A stretch of DNA of 64,000 nt from Salinicola aestuarinus (GTDB lineage Bacteria; Pseudomonadota; Gammaproteobacteria; Pseudomonadales; Halomonadaceae): the NCBI RefSeq assembly GCF_003206645.1, contig NZ_PZJP01000008.1, positions 17,360 through 81,359 on the forward strand. The letters run 5' to 3'. The first letter of the stretch is position 1; every line of letters starts with the position of its first letter. Positions 10,454 to 19,481 of the stretch are shown piece by piece. Position numbers and translations under genes: made by a program. The notes under the pieces were generated by a model, which saw nothing but the letters and a program-made list of their open reading frames with translations, had not been told where the DNA came from and searched no databases.

Positions 10454-12535
10454 CTAGTCGCTGGCGGGCTGCTTCAGCGCGACGTAATCCAGCAGGATCT
10501 GTGCCGTCTCCTGAAGTTCCGCGCGGTCGAGCGGCTCGACCTCATCGCTCGACGCGTCGGGCTCGCCACTTTCGGTGTCGCTCCCATTGTTACCGCGTGC
10601 ATCGACCCAGCTCTCCAGCGGCTCTAGCCCCTGCGCGCGCCGACGCTGATTCTCGAGCGCGAGCTGCTCGCTTTCCTGGGCATCCATCTCGCGCTGCCGC
10701 TGGTCTTCGTTGAGGCTGATACTCGTCTGCTGCTCCCGCAGTCGTTTGCTCAACTGCGCCTGCTTCTCGAGATAGACGAAGTCCGGGTCGGTAGCGATAC
10801 GACGCTCGTGTCTATCCTGCAGGGCCTCGAGGTGCTGCCACGGCTGCCCGTAGAGCTGGTACTGAACCGGACGCACGCGGTCCCAGGGCAGCGCATTGTC
10901 CAGCGCGCTCTCGCCGATCTGGTCCGGGTCGATCAGGCTGGGATAGAGAATGTCGGGTTCGACGCCGCGGTGCTGCGTGCTCTCCCCCGAAATGCGGTAG
11001 AACTTGGCGCGGGTCAGTTTGATCTGGCCGTGGCTCAGGTCGTTCAGTGTCTGCACGGTGCCCTTGCCGAAGGTTCGGCTGCCGATGATCAAACCGCGGC
11101 CGTAGTCCTGGATGGCACCGGCGAAGATCTCGGATGCCGATGCCGACAGGCGGTTGACCAGCACGGCGAGAGGACCATCGTAGGCCGTGCCGGCGTCGGT
11201 GTCGCCGTAGAGGTTGATCCGCCCGCGGGCGTCGCGAACCTGCACCGTGGGGCCGCGATCGATGAAGAGTCCGATCATCGAATTCGCTTCCTGCAGTGCG
11301 CCACCACCGTCATTGCGAAGATCGAGCACGATGCCTTCGACGTTCTGCGCCTTGAGTTTCTTGATCTCCTTGGCGACATCCCGGGTCGTGCTGCGATAGT
11401 CCGTCTCGCCTGCCTGCCAGGCGTCGAAGTCGACGTAGAAGGCCGGCACCGTAATGATGCCGATACGGTGCGTCTCTCCATCACGGGTCAGTTCCTCGAC
11501 GCTGCTGTGCGCCGCCTGGTCCTCGAGCTTGACCGTGTCCCGGGTGATGCGGACTTCCTGGGTGCGGGTCACATCGACCGCCTTGGCGGGAATGATCTCA
11601 AGGCGCACGGTCGAGCCTTTCGCGCCGCGAATCAGGTCGACGACCTCGTCGAGGCGCATGCCGACGACGTTGACCATGGCGCCGTCGTCGTCCTGACCGA
11701 CCGAGACGATACGATCCGCCGGTTGGAGCACGCCGCTCTTGTCCGCGGGGCCGCCCGGGACGAGGCTCGATACCTTGACGTACTCGCCGTCGTTCTGGAG
11801 CAGGGCGCCGATGCCTTCGAGGGAGAGTCGCATCTGGATGTCGAAGGACTCACCCTGCTGGGGGGAGAGATATTCCGTGTGCGGGTCCACCGTCCCCGTG
11901 ACGGCAGCCATCATCAGGACCAGGACGTCCTCTGCCTTGGTCTGACGAACGCGATTGAGCTGGTTGGTGTAACGATCGTGAAGTGATTCTTGAATCTCTT
12001 CCGGCGACTGGTCGCTGAGAGAGAGCGTCAGCGCCGCATTTTCCAAGCGCCGACTCCAAAGCTCGTCTAGCGTCTCTTCACTACCGGGCCAGGATGAACC
12101 CTCTCGATCCAGAGCCAGACGGTCCTGGGAGGCGTAGTCATAGTCGAGACCGGCATCGACGCGATCGATCAGCCACTGCAGGCGCGACTCGACGCGCTCC
12201 TGGTAGCGAGCGTAGAACGCGTAGACACGATCCAGATCCCCGTTCTCGATGGCATCATCGAATGATGCGTTGAGATCGCTGAACTGATCGATATCACGCT
12301 GCAAGAGGTAGGAGCGCTGCTCGTCCAGCACGTCCAGTAGCCGTGTGAAGGCGCGCTGCGACCAGTCGTCATCGAGATTCACGTCGGCGTAGGAGCCGTA
12401 CTGCAATGACTCTGCGACTTCGATCGCCGCTTGGCGCTGCTCATCGGTGGGCGTCGGTGCGGCAAGCGCCGCGGCGCTCCATCCCATCATGAGCAAACAC
12501 ATGGCCGCGTGCCTGGCGGCGACAGTCAGGGTCAT
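10454..12535 (-). CDS. prc: Tail-specific (C-terminal processing) periplasmic protease
   Basis: A 693-residue S41-family protease. A signal peptide (MTLTVAARHAAMCLLMM...AALA) is followed by the N-terminal Prc domain, a PDZ domain (GIGALLQNDGEYVKVSSLVPGGPADKSG) and the peptidase core. The catalytic serine is in RLSASASEIFAGAIQDYGRG and the lysine in TFGKGTVQTL, the Ser-Lys dyad known for E. coli Tsp. A DUF3340-like charged C-terminal region follows. It acts in the periplasm on proteins with nonpolar C termini. I chose the ATG at 12533-12535 over the upstream in-frame one because it begins the signal peptide and has GGGAG upstream. Length is close to E. coli Prc. Confidence 0.93.
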   Translation of the reverse strand: MTLTVAARHAAMCLLMMGWSAAALAAPTPTDEQRQAAIEVAESLQYGSYADVNLDDDWSQRAFTRLLDVLDEQRSYLLQRDIDQFSDLNASFDDAIENGDLDRVYAFYARYQERVESRLQWLIDRVDAGLDYDYASQDRLALDREGSSWPGSEETLDELWSRRLENAALTLSLSDQSPEEIQESLHDRYTNQLNRVRQTKAEDVLVLMMAAVTGTVDPHTEYLSPQQGESFDIQMRLSLEGIGALLQNDGEYVKVSSLVPGGPADKSGVLQPADRIVSVGQDDDGAMVNVVGMRLDEVVDLIRGAKGSTVRLEIIPAKAVDVTRTQEVRITRDTVKLEDQAAHSSVEELTRDGETHRIGIITVPAFYVDFDAWQAGETDYRSTTRDVAKEIKKLKAQNVEGIVLDLRNDGGGALQEANSMIGLFIDRGPTVQVRDARGRINLYGDTDAGTAYDGPLAVLVNRLSASASEIFAGAIQDYGRGLIIGSRTFGKGTVQTLNDLSHGQIKLTRAKFYRISGESTQHRGVEPDILYPSLIDPDQIGESALDNALPWDRVRPVQYQLYGQPWQHLEALQDRHERRIATDPDFVYLEKQAQLSKRLREQQTSISLNEDQRQREMDAQESEQLALENQRRRAQGLEPLESWVDARGNNGSDTESGEPDASSDEVEPLDRAELQETAQILLDYVALKQPASD

Positions 12536-12666
12536 CAATGAAGCACTCCCGGTTTCCTGTACACTCTGTTCCCTAGAATATGACTGGATCCATGAATTCG
12601 ATTCAGGTCCGAAGCCCATTGTAGCAGTCACTACGACTGACCACCGATCGCCATTTGAGGAACCCG

Positions 12667-13983
12667 ATGTCCGAACGTGCTGCTGATTCCGCCACCATCG
12701 ACCGTTTGATCGACTTTCTTCACCGCTCTCCGTCGCCCTGGCACGCTACCGCCAATCTTGCGGCGCGGCTCGAAGCCGCCGGTTACCGACGACTCGAGGA
12801 GACCGAGAGCTGGACGCTGACAGCGGGCGGCAAGTATTACGTCACGCGTAACGACAGTTCGTTGATCGCCTTGCAGCTGCCGGCATCGACGCTCGACGCA
12901 ATGCGGATGGTCGGCGCGCACACGGACAGCCCGGCACTGCGATTGAAACCTCAGCCGGCGCAGGTCAACCAGGGTTGGCTGCAGCTCGGTGTTCAGGTCT
13001 ACGGTGGGGCGCTGCTGTCACCGTGGTTCGATCGCGATCTGGGGCTTGCGGGCCGAGTGCATGTTCGTCGAGGGAACGGGCGACTGCAAGGGGTATTGAT
13101 CGACATTGCCGAAGCCGTCGCGATCATCCCGAGCCTCGCGATCCATCTAGACCGCGAGGCCAATAGTGGTCGCGCGGTCAACCCGCAAACGCAGATGGCG
13201 CCGCTCTTCCTGCAGGGCGGCGACGCTCCGGATCTCGATCGACTGCTGGCGCAGTGGGTGGAGCGGGAACACGGCTTTGCCGATGCCGAAATCGTCGACT
13301 TCGAGCTTGGGTTCTATGACGTGCAGCCGCCGGCGCGCGTCGGTGTAAACGGCGAACTGCTCGCGAGCGCCAGGCTGGATAATCTGCTCTCCTGTTTCAT
13401 CGGGCTCGAGGCACTGCTTGGCGCCGACGGTGAGCAGGGCGCGGTGTTCGTGGCCAATGACCACGAAGAAGTCGGCAGCGCCAGTGCCTGCGGTGCCCAG
13501 GGCCCGTTTTTGGCGGACGTGCTGAGACGCGTCAACGCCGCGCTGGGCGAGGCGGGTGACGAGGGCTTCGTGAAACTGATCCAGCGCTCGCTCATGATCT
13601 CCTGCGACAACGCCCATGCGGTGCATCCCAACTTCAGCGACAAGCATGATCCGCAGCACGGCCCGGCGATCAATGCGGGGCCTGTCATCAAGACCAATGC
13701 CAGTCAGCGCTACGCGACCAACAGTGCGACTGGCGCGCTGTTTCGCGATCTGTGCCGCGAGGCGGACGTCCCCGTCCAGGAGTTCGTCACCCGCGCCGAC
13801 ATGGGCTGCGGCAGCACCATCGGTCCGATCACCGCGACCGAGCTCGGCGTGCCGACCATTGATGTCGGGGTCGCGCAGCTCGGCATGCATTCGATTCGGG
13901 AAACCGCCGGTACCCGAGATCCGGACTATCTGATTCGGGCGCTGACCACGTTCTTCAATCGGCCGTCATTGTCGGTGGGTTAG
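12667..13983 (+). CDS. apeB: M18 family aminopeptidase
   Basis: A 438-residue zinc aminopeptidase of family M18. Metal and active-site residues are visible in MVGAHTDSPALRLK, SARLDNLLSCF, ANDHEEVGSASA and MISCDNAHAVHPN, with a final MGCGSTIGPI and GMHSIRE pair (last Zn ligand His). It removes N-terminal, often acidic, residues from peptides in the cytosol. An upstream in-frame TTG at 12655 exists, but GAGGA ends five bases before the ATG at 12667, which decides the start. It is divergent from prc; the short shared region must hold both promoters. Confidence 0.92.
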   Translation: MSERAADSATIDRLIDFLHRSPSPWHATANLAARLEAAGYRRLEETESWTLTAGGKYYVTRNDSSLIALQLPASTLDAMRMVGAHTDSPALRLKPQPAQVNQGWLQLGVQVYGGALLSPWFDRDLGLAGRVHVRRGNGRLQGVLIDIAEAVAIIPSLAIHLDREANSGRAVNPQTQMAPLFLQGGDAPDLDRLLAQWVEREHGFADAEIVDFELGFYDVQPPARVGVNGELLASARLDNLLSCFIGLEALLGADGEQGAVFVANDHEEVGSASACGAQGPFLADVLRRVNAALGEAGDEGFVKLIQRSLMISCDNAHAVHPNFSDKHDPQHGPAINAGPVIKTNASQRYATNSATGALFRDLCREADVPVQEFVTRADMGCGSTIGPITATELGVPTIDVGVAQLGMHSIRETAGTRDPDYLIRALTTFFNRPSLSVG

Positions 13984-14013
13984 CAAGCGGGCTCGCGCCA
14001 CGTCTTGCTGCAT

Positions 14014-14037
14014 GACGCCCTTCGATGTCAGGGCGTC
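14014..14037. terminator. Possible hairpin between convergent apeB and racemase genes
   Basis: A 7-bp perfect stem (14014-14020 with 14031-14037) with a 10-base loop lies between two convergent genes. Neither side carries a good T tract, so termination is only a guess. Confidence 0.3.
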
Positions 14038-14079
14038 CGGCACCCGCCGCGTGTCGGGCGGGGCCGCGGAGGCGCTCGA

Positions 14080-14745
14080 TCAGTCCTGCATTGCCAGGCA
14101 CGCGGCGGTCAGCGCCATGCCGGTTGCGGCTCGACAGGGCTCGACGACCGGCATATCCAGTGCCTGGGACAGTGAGTGTTGATAGTGCGGCATGCCTGCG
14201 CAGCCCAGTATCAAGACGTCCGCTTGATCCTCATCGCGCAGTTGCCGACCTACCGTTAACAGCCGATCCCACGTGCGCTGTTCATCGGCCAGCGCTTCGA
14301 CGTCCAGCCCCAGCGCTCGCTCACCGGCAATGCGGGACGTGACTCCCATTGCCCCCCAACTACGCAGGTGGCGCGGAATCGACGCCGGTTGGATGGCGAT
14401 CACGCCGGCGCGCTGGCCCTGAATGAGTGCACTCATCATCCCGCTTTCACCAATACCGAGCACGGGGTGCGCCGATGCTTCTCTCGCCATTGCGAGACCG
14501 GGGTCGCTAAAACACCCGATCACGAACGCGGACGAATCGGATTCATGGGCATGAATGAAAGCCGCCAACTGCGGTAGCACCTTGATGATGTCAGCTTCGG
14601 ACTGAATGCCGGGGGGCGCATCGTGCAACGTATGGCAAGTAATGGCGGGGCCACCGTCCAGCCGAAGCGGGGCAAGGGCGGCATCGATTCCCTGCGTCAC
14701 GGTGACGGACGAGTTGGGGTTGATCACGCGGATGGTGCGGGGCAT
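14080..14745 (-). CDS. Aspartate/glutamate/hydantoin racemase family protein
   Basis: A 221-residue protein of the Asp/Glu/hydantoin racemase superfamily. It begins with RVINPNSSVTVT, typical of hydantoin racemases. The two catalytic cysteines expected for cofactor-independent racemisation are in VIGCFSDPG (about residue 80) and LILGCAGMPHY (about 180). It would interconvert D- and L-5-substituted hydantoins, feeding a stereoselective hydantoinase. It is divergent from the LysR gene and on the opposite side of the operator region from the hydantoinase operon. AGGA lies seven bases before the start. An amino-acid or allantoin racemase role is possible, but the context favours hydantoin. Confidence 0.82.
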   Translation of the reverse strand: MPRTIRVINPNSSVTVTQGIDAALAPLRLDGGPAITCHTLHDAPPGIQSEADIIKVLPQLAAFIHAHESDSSAFVIGCFSDPGLAMAREASAHPVLGIGESGMMSALIQGQRAGVIAIQPASIPRHLRSWGAMGVTSRIAGERALGLDVEALADEQRTWDRLLTVGRQLRDEDQADVLILGCAGMPHYQHSLSQALDMPVVEPCRAATGMALTAACLAMQD

Positions 14746-14828
14746 GGAGATTCCTGTCTCTGCGAAGCGTGAAAGCCAGTCTATCGCGGGGCAAGAATCA
14801 ATGTGATTGACGAGATGAGGGCCAGACT

Positions 14829-14841
14829 TAACCTCAGGTTA
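14829..14841. promoter_or_regulatory. TAAC-N5-GTTA palindrome, box 1
   Basis: TAACCTCAGGTTA is an almost perfect palindrome of the T-N11-A form used by LysR-type regulators. It lies between the divergent racemase and LysR genes, exactly 50 bases from the second copy. Binding by the adjacent LysR protein is an inference. Confidence 0.5.
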
Positions 14842-14878
14842 TAGAGTTTGGCGCAATTTTTGCATGCCTAGTGATCGT

Positions 14879-14891
14879 TAACCTTGCGTTA
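14879..14891. promoter_or_regulatory. TAAC-N5-GTTA palindrome, box 2
   Basis: TAACCTTGCGTTA shares the outer arms of box 1. It ends 24 bases before the LysR start codon, a position suited to autorepression. The 50-base spacing to box 1 puts both on the same face of the helix. Confidence 0.45.
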
Positions 14892-14915
14892 TGGATCACC
14901 TGGGAATCGTCCTGA

Positions 14916-15815
14916 ATGTCACTCAATCTTCGCCAGATAGAAGTTTTCCGCGCCGTCATGATCGCCGGGTCCATCAGTGGTGCCTCGCAGCTATTGATGA
15001 TTTCTCAGCCCGCGGTCAGCCGCATGCTCTCCTATAGCGAACAGCGAATCGGGTTTCGCCTGTTCGAACGCGTGAAGGGGCGGCTCTACCCGTCACCGGA
15101 AGCCCGCCGACTATTCAAGGATGTCGAGCACGTCTATCGCGACGTTCAGCGCGTCAATGCCACCGTCACCGATCTGGTTCAGCGCCGGCATGGTGTGGTG
15201 CGGCTGGTGTGCAGCCCCAGCCTTGGCCACCAGCTCGTTCCTCAGTCCATCGCGACGTTTCGACACCACCATCAGCAGGTACGAGTCAGCTTGGAGTGTG
15301 CGCGCAACATCACGTTGCGGGATCGTCTTCTGGATCACCAGGCTGATCTTGGTATCTCGCTCTTCCCCGTTGATCATCCCAATCTGGAGATCTCGCCACT
15401 CTTCGAGACTCGGCTGGTGGGCATCTGTCATCGCGACCATCCGCTGGCCGCAGAGGGAACGCTGGAGGTCGAAAGGCTCTCCCAGCACCCGTTGATCGGG
15501 TATGGCGTCGACACGCCTTTCGGCCGGCTGGTGCAGCAGCTGCATGAAAGCCACGGGATGACCTATCAGCCTGCGATTGAAGTCGATTCACCTCACTATG
15601 CCTGCGGCCTCGTGCGCAGCCAGGCCGGAATCGCGCTAGTCGATGAATTCTCGCTTCACAGTGACGTGTCGGACTCGCTGTGTATGCTGCCGCTTTCCTA
15701 TACCCGAACGCTCGAGGTCAACCTGGTCCATCCCCGAAGCGAGCCGCTTTCCCAGTTGGCGCGCGTCTTCATCGAGAACCTGAATGCGGTGTTTCGGCAC
15801 CAGTTCTCTCTATGA
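14916..15815 (+). CDS. LysR family transcriptional regulator
   Basis: A 299-residue LysR-type regulator. The N-terminal winged helix spans about residues 3-62 (LRQIEVFRAVMIAGSISGAS, then ISQPAVSRMLSYSEQRIGFRLFER), and the substrate-binding domain fills about 90-295. The sequence is of the OccR/NocR-like subgroup, whose members often sense amino acids or derivatives. Genomic position between the racemase and hydantoinase operons and the nearby palindromes make it the likely regulator of D-amino-acid and hydantoin use. It could correspond in role to DgcR of D-glutamate clusters, but orthology cannot be judged here. Confidence 0.88.
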   Translation: MSLNLRQIEVFRAVMIAGSISGASQLLMISQPAVSRMLSYSEQRIGFRLFERVKGRLYPSPEARRLFKDVEHVYRDVQRVNATVTDLVQRRHGVVRLVCSPSLGHQLVPQSIATFRHHHQQVRVSLECARNITLRDRLLDHQADLGISLFPVDHPNLEISPLFETRLVGICHRDHPLAAEGTLEVERLSQHPLIGYGVDTPFGRLVQQLHESHGMTYQPAIEVDSPHYACGLVRSQAGIALVDEFSLHSDVSDSLCMLPLSYTRTLEVNLVHPRSEPLSQLARVFIENLNAVFRHQFSL

Positions 15816-16130
15816 GTGTGGGCGGCGCCTAGGCGCCCCGCCAAAAACGGTGATGCCCGCCGACCATTAACATCTCGTTAAGAGCGCGCGATAAAAAGGC
15901 ATGTGACATCAATCTGGCCCCCTCGCAGAATCAGCCTGAGACAGGGTCAGAACAACACCTGGCAGGTGACAACGACAACAATCGGGCGCCGTCCGCAGAG
16001 GCCAGAGTTCTTGCATGCCCAGCACCCGGGCGGGGGCGATAGCGGTTAATCAGGTCCGTTACTCATGAGGGCCTGGCGCCACCTCAAGGTTCACCGCTCT
16101 GCCAACAACGACACAATGACTGGAGCTGAT
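15816..16130 (+). other. Control region upstream of the hydantoinase operon
   Basis: About 315 bases without a gene. It begins with a GC-rich inverted repeat around GGCGCCTAGGCGCC (15822-15843) directly after the LysR stop and carries the third TAAC-N5-GTTA palindrome. No convincing sigma-70 promoter stood out. Confidence 0.5.
15868..15880. promoter_or_regulatory. TAAC-N5-GTTA palindrome, box 3
   Basis: TAACATCTCGTTA has the same arms as boxes 1 and 2. One extra T and A on either side extend the symmetry to 15 bases. It lies about 250 bases upstream of the hydantoinase start, so it could be the activator site for the catabolic operon. Confidence 0.45.
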
Positions 16131-17639
16131 ATGACATCAACCGCGACTACGACACCTGGGGATCGTCAGTTCGATCTGGTCGTTCGCAACGGTAAAGTGG
16201 CGACCGCGAGCGATACCTACCAGGCGGACATCGGCATCATCGATGGGCGCATTGCCGCGATTGCCGACGACCTGCCCAAGGGAAAGCGCGATATCGACGC
16301 CAGGGGACGCTGGGTGATGCCGGGCGGTGTCGACAGTCACTGTCACGTCGAGCAGCTATCCGGGATGGGCCTGATGTGTGCCGACGACTTCTATTCGGCC
16401 ACGGTGTCGGCCGCGTTCGGTGGCAACACGACGATCATGCCGTTTGCCGCTCAGCATCGAGAGGACAGCGTGCGTGACGTGCTCGAGGACTACAGTGCCC
16501 GAGCCGCCGAAAAATCGGTGATTGACTACGCCTTCCACGTCATCGTTACCAACCTCGACGAGCAAACGCTCAACGAGGACCTGCCGCGGGCCATCCGCCA
16601 GGGTGTCACATCGCTCAAGGTCTTCATGACCTACGAGCGGATGAAGCTCGATGATTATCAGATTCTCGACACGCTGGCGCTTGCCGACCGTGAAGGCGCG
16701 CTCGTCATGGTTCATGCCGAGAACAACGATGTCATTCGCTGGCTGGGAGACCGCCTCACTGAGCGCGGCCTGAAGGCACCCAAGTACCACGCGGTGGCCC
16801 ACGCCGGTCTTGCCGAAACCGAGGCCACTCACCGCGTGGTGACCCTGTCGCGCGTGCTGGAGACGCCGATTCTGATCGTGCATGTCTCCGAGGCCGAGAC
16901 CCTGGATTGCATTCGACAGGCGCAGCAGAAAGGCGCGGCGCTCTACGCGGAAACCTGCCCGCAGTACCTGTTTCTGACCGCTGCCGATATCGATAAACCG
17001 GGCGTCGAGGGAGCGAAATTCTGCTGCAGTCCGCCGCCGCGAGATGAGCGCTGTCAGACCGCGATGTGGCAAGGACTCACGGAAGGCTCGCTGACGCTTT
17101 ATTCTTCGGATCACGCGCCTTATCGCTGGGATGAGACCGGAAAACTGCCAAAGGGCGAGAAAACCGGCTTTCGCGAAATGGCCAATGGCTTGCCGGGACT
17201 CGAGGTGCGCATGCCGCTGCTCTTCAGCGAGGGGTATCGCAAAGGGCGCCTGACGATCAATGAGTTCGTCGCTTTGACCTCCACTAACCATGCGCGGACC
17301 TACGGCCTGTATCCACGCAAGGGCACCATCGCGGTCGGGTCCGATGCCGATATCGTCATCTGGGATGAAGGTCGCGAGATCACCATCACCAATGATTTGC
17401 TCCACGATAACGTCGACTACACCCCCTATGAGGGCATGAAAGTGACGGGGTGGGCAGACACAGTCATCAATCGGGGACGCGTCGTCGTCGAAAACGGCGA
17501 ACTCAAGGTCAGCCGGGGAACGGGCGAATTTTTACCCTGCGGTCTCCCCGAACCGGTGGCCAAGGCGCGCGCCAATCGGCAACCGGATACGTTGATCCGT
17601 GAACTGGTGGGCAAGCCGACTGGCGGAGACCAGGGATGA
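16131..17639 (+). CDS. hydA: D-hydantoinase / dihydropyrimidinase
   Basis: A 502-residue cyclic amidohydrolase. Binuclear zinc ligands are seen in GGVDSHCHVEQ (HxH, near residue 65), the carbamylated-lysine segment TSLKVFMTYE (near 160), MVHAENND, IVHVSEAE and SSDHAPYRWDE. It opens 5-monosubstituted hydantoins (or dihydropyrimidines) to N-carbamoyl-amino acids in the cytosol. I chose the ATG at 16131 because GGAG lies five bases upstream; an earlier ATG at 16065 lacks a site and would add a non-conserved extension. Its stop overlaps the next ATG (ATGA), so the ABC ATPase is translationally coupled. The carbamoylase downstream argues for hydantoinase rather than pyrimidine use. Confidence 0.9.
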   Translation: MTSTATTTPGDRQFDLVVRNGKVATASDTYQADIGIIDGRIAAIADDLPKGKRDIDARGRWVMPGGVDSHCHVEQLSGMGLMCADDFYSATVSAAFGGNTTIMPFAAQHREDSVRDVLEDYSARAAEKSVIDYAFHVIVTNLDEQTLNEDLPRAIRQGVTSLKVFMTYERMKLDDYQILDTLALADREGALVMVHAENNDVIRWLGDRLTERGLKAPKYHAVAHAGLAETEATHRVVTLSRVLETPILIVHVSEAETLDCIRQAQQKGAALYAETCPQYLFLTAADIDKPGVEGAKFCCSPPPRDERCQTAMWQGLTEGSLTLYSSDHAPYRWDETGKLPKGEKTGFREMANGLPGLEVRMPLLFSEGYRKGRLTINEFVALTSTNHARTYGLYPRKGTIAVGSDADIVIWDEGREITITNDLLHDNVDYTPYEGMKVTGWADTVINRGRVVVENGELKVSRGTGEFLPCGLPEPVAKARANRQPDTLIRELVGKPTGGDQG

Positions 17640-18424
17640 ATGAGACTGCAGCGGTGTCTCTCCAGGGTGGTGCGCCTTCGGCGGCGCACAACCCGTTTCC
17701 GATCCTTGAATTGATCGGTCTGAACAAGGCCTTCGGCGAGCAGCTCGTTCTGGACAGTATCGACCTGAAGGTCCGACCGGGTGAGTTGGTGTGCGTGATC
17801 GGCCCCTCCGGATCCGGGAAAAGCACCATGCTGCGCTGCTGCAATCGGCTGGAGGAGCCGAGTGGCGGCCAGGTGATCGTCGATGGCACGGACCTCATGG
17901 ATCGCCAGACATCGATCGACCGCATGCGTCAGAAGATCGGCATGGTGTTCCAGCAATTCAATCTCTATCCACACTACAGCGCGCTCGGCAATGTGGCGCT
18001 GGCCCTGAGGCTGGTCAAGAAACTGTCGCGCAGCCGGGCCGAATCGCTGGCGTTCGACGCACTGTCTCGCGTCGGCCTGGCCGACCGCGCCGGACACTAC
18101 CCGCATCAGCTCTCGGGGGGACAGCAACAGCGTGTCGGCATCGCGCGTGCCATCGCACTGGATCCCAAGATCGTATTGTTCGATGAGCCGACCAGCGCGC
18201 TGGACCCCGAACTGGTGGGTAGCGTTCTGGAAGTCATGCGGGAGCTTCGTGACATCGGCATGACGATGCTGGTCGTGACCCATGAGATGGCTTTCGCCAG
18301 GGCCGTGGCTGACCGCGTGGTCTTCATGGCGGATGGCAATATCGTCGAGCAGGGCCCCCCCGAACAGATTTTCCAGGCGCCTCTGCACGAGCGAACCCGA
18401 GCGTTCGTCGAGCAGCGCCACTGA
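17636..18424 (+). CDS. Polar amino acid ABC transporter ATPase (GlnQ/HisP type)
   Basis: A 262-residue ABC ATPase. The Walker A loop is IGPSGSGKST, the Q-loop is in VFQQFNLYPH, the signature is QLSGGQQQR, Walker B is IVLFDEPTSALDPE, and the switch histidine is in VTHEM. It has the length and features of GlnQ-type subunits and would energise the two permeases and binding protein downstream. It overlaps the hydantoinase gene by four bases. The cargo is probably an amino acid, carbamoyl-amino acid or hydantoin, which is inferred from context only. Confidence 0.9.
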   Translation: MNETAAVSLQGGAPSAAHNPFPILELIGLNKAFGEQLVLDSIDLKVRPGELVCVIGPSGSGKSTMLRCCNRLEEPSGGQVIVDGTDLMDRQTSIDRMRQKIGMVFQQFNLYPHYSALGNVALALRLVKKLSRSRAESLAFDALSRVGLADRAGHYPHQLSGGQQQRVGIARAIALDPKIVLFDEPTSALDPELVGSVLEVMRELRDIGMTMLVVTHEMAFARAVADRVVFMADGNIVEQGPPEQIFQAPLHERTRAFVEQRH

Positions 18425-18492
18425 ACGGTCGATCGATGCCTGTCACAGGCGACCCAAGTCCGTCCGACAACAACAAAACAGGAATTCTAGCC

Positions 18493-19368
18493 ATGTCCTC
18501 TCAAATCTCGTTTGCGAGTTCGAAGCGCCTCGAGCGTTGCCTGAAAGTCAGTGTGCTTACCCTGGGGCTCGGTATTTCCGCGGCTCAGGCCAGTGCGCCG
18601 GATAGTTATCACGTGGCGCTCGACGGCACCTTCGCGCCGCACGCCATGCCGACCATGAGTGGTGATGTTCAGGGTTTCAACGTCGACCTCGCTAACGCGC
18701 TCGGCGAGCAGTTGGGTGCGGAAATGCAGATCACCTCCACCCAGTTCTCGGGATTGATCCCGGGATTGCAGGCAGGAACCTACGATTTTCTCATGGCGCC
18801 GACCACGGTGACCGAAGAACGCGCCGCCAACCTCCTCTTCTCGGAAGGCTATCTGGATACCGACTTCCAGTTCGTGGTGAAGAAGGGAGCGCCCGACATC
18901 ACGGACCTCCATCAACTCGATGGCCAGGTGGTGGCGGTCAATAAGGGCTCTGCCTATGACAGCTGGGCGCGTGAGCATGCCGAAGAGTACGGCTGGCGTG
19001 TGGAAGCGTACGGCACCAATAGCGATGCGATTCAGGCCGTGATGAGCGGGCGAGCTGCAGCCAACGTTGCCGGTAACACGGTCTCTGCCTACGCCGTCAG
19101 CAAGAACCCGGCCATCGAGCTCTCCTATCTCGTGGAAACCGGCCTTGTATGGGCCATTCCGTTCCGCAAGGACGATAGCGAAGACCGTGACCGTGTGGAA
19201 CGGGCACTGGAGTGTCTGAAGATGAACGGTGTGATGGCCGAGCTTTCTGAAAAATGGTTTGGCGTCGAGCCCGCCGAAGACGCGACCGCGGTAACGCCGA
19301 TACACGGGTTCGGGCAGCCGGGTTTCTCGGGGTATGTTGAAGATGAGCATGCTTTCTCCTGCGATTGA
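18493..19368 (+). CDS. Periplasmic amino acid-binding protein of ABC transporter
   Basis: A 291-residue family 3 solute-binding protein. A signal peptide ends near ISAAQA-SAPD. The mature part shows the expected GFNVDLANALGEQL, QFSGLIPGLQAGTYDF and VVAVNKGSAYDSW segments. The ligand carboxylate-binding arginine usually found in the family would fall near TEER. The start at 18493 has AGGA nine bases upstream; an earlier in-frame ATG at 18436 would place 19 extra residues before the signal peptide. The C terminus ends in Cys-Asp, with a second cysteine in ALECLKMN, so a disulfide is possible. Confidence 0.87.
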   Translation: MSSQISFASSKRLERCLKVSVLTLGLGISAAQASAPDSYHVALDGTFAPHAMPTMSGDVQGFNVDLANALGEQLGAEMQITSTQFSGLIPGLQAGTYDFLMAPTTVTEERAANLLFSEGYLDTDFQFVVKKGAPDITDLHQLDGQVVAVNKGSAYDSWAREHAEEYGWRVEAYGTNSDAIQAVMSGRAAANVAGNTVSAYAVSKNPAIELSYLVETGLVWAIPFRKDDSEDRDRVERALECLKMNGVMAELSEKWFGVEPAEDATAVTPIHGFGQPGFSGYVEDEHAFSCD

Positions 19369-19481
19369 ACGCCTTCTAGTCGGCTTGAGTTAACGAGAAG
19401 GCAATAGCGCTGGATATCAGTGCACCTCTCACTCATGAGGTGCACCGATCACATATTCATCGCTCGAGAGGAGAGAGCCTC

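Noticed and set aside
10808..11986. A 392-codon open frame on the plus strand opposite prc
   Set aside because: Antisense of the protease core. The low-information composition fits a codon-bias shadow.
15822..15843. GC-rich inverted repeat after the LysR gene as a terminator
   Set aside because: No T tract follows on the plus strand. The A run lies so that only a minus-strand transcript could use it, and no minus-strand gene ends there.
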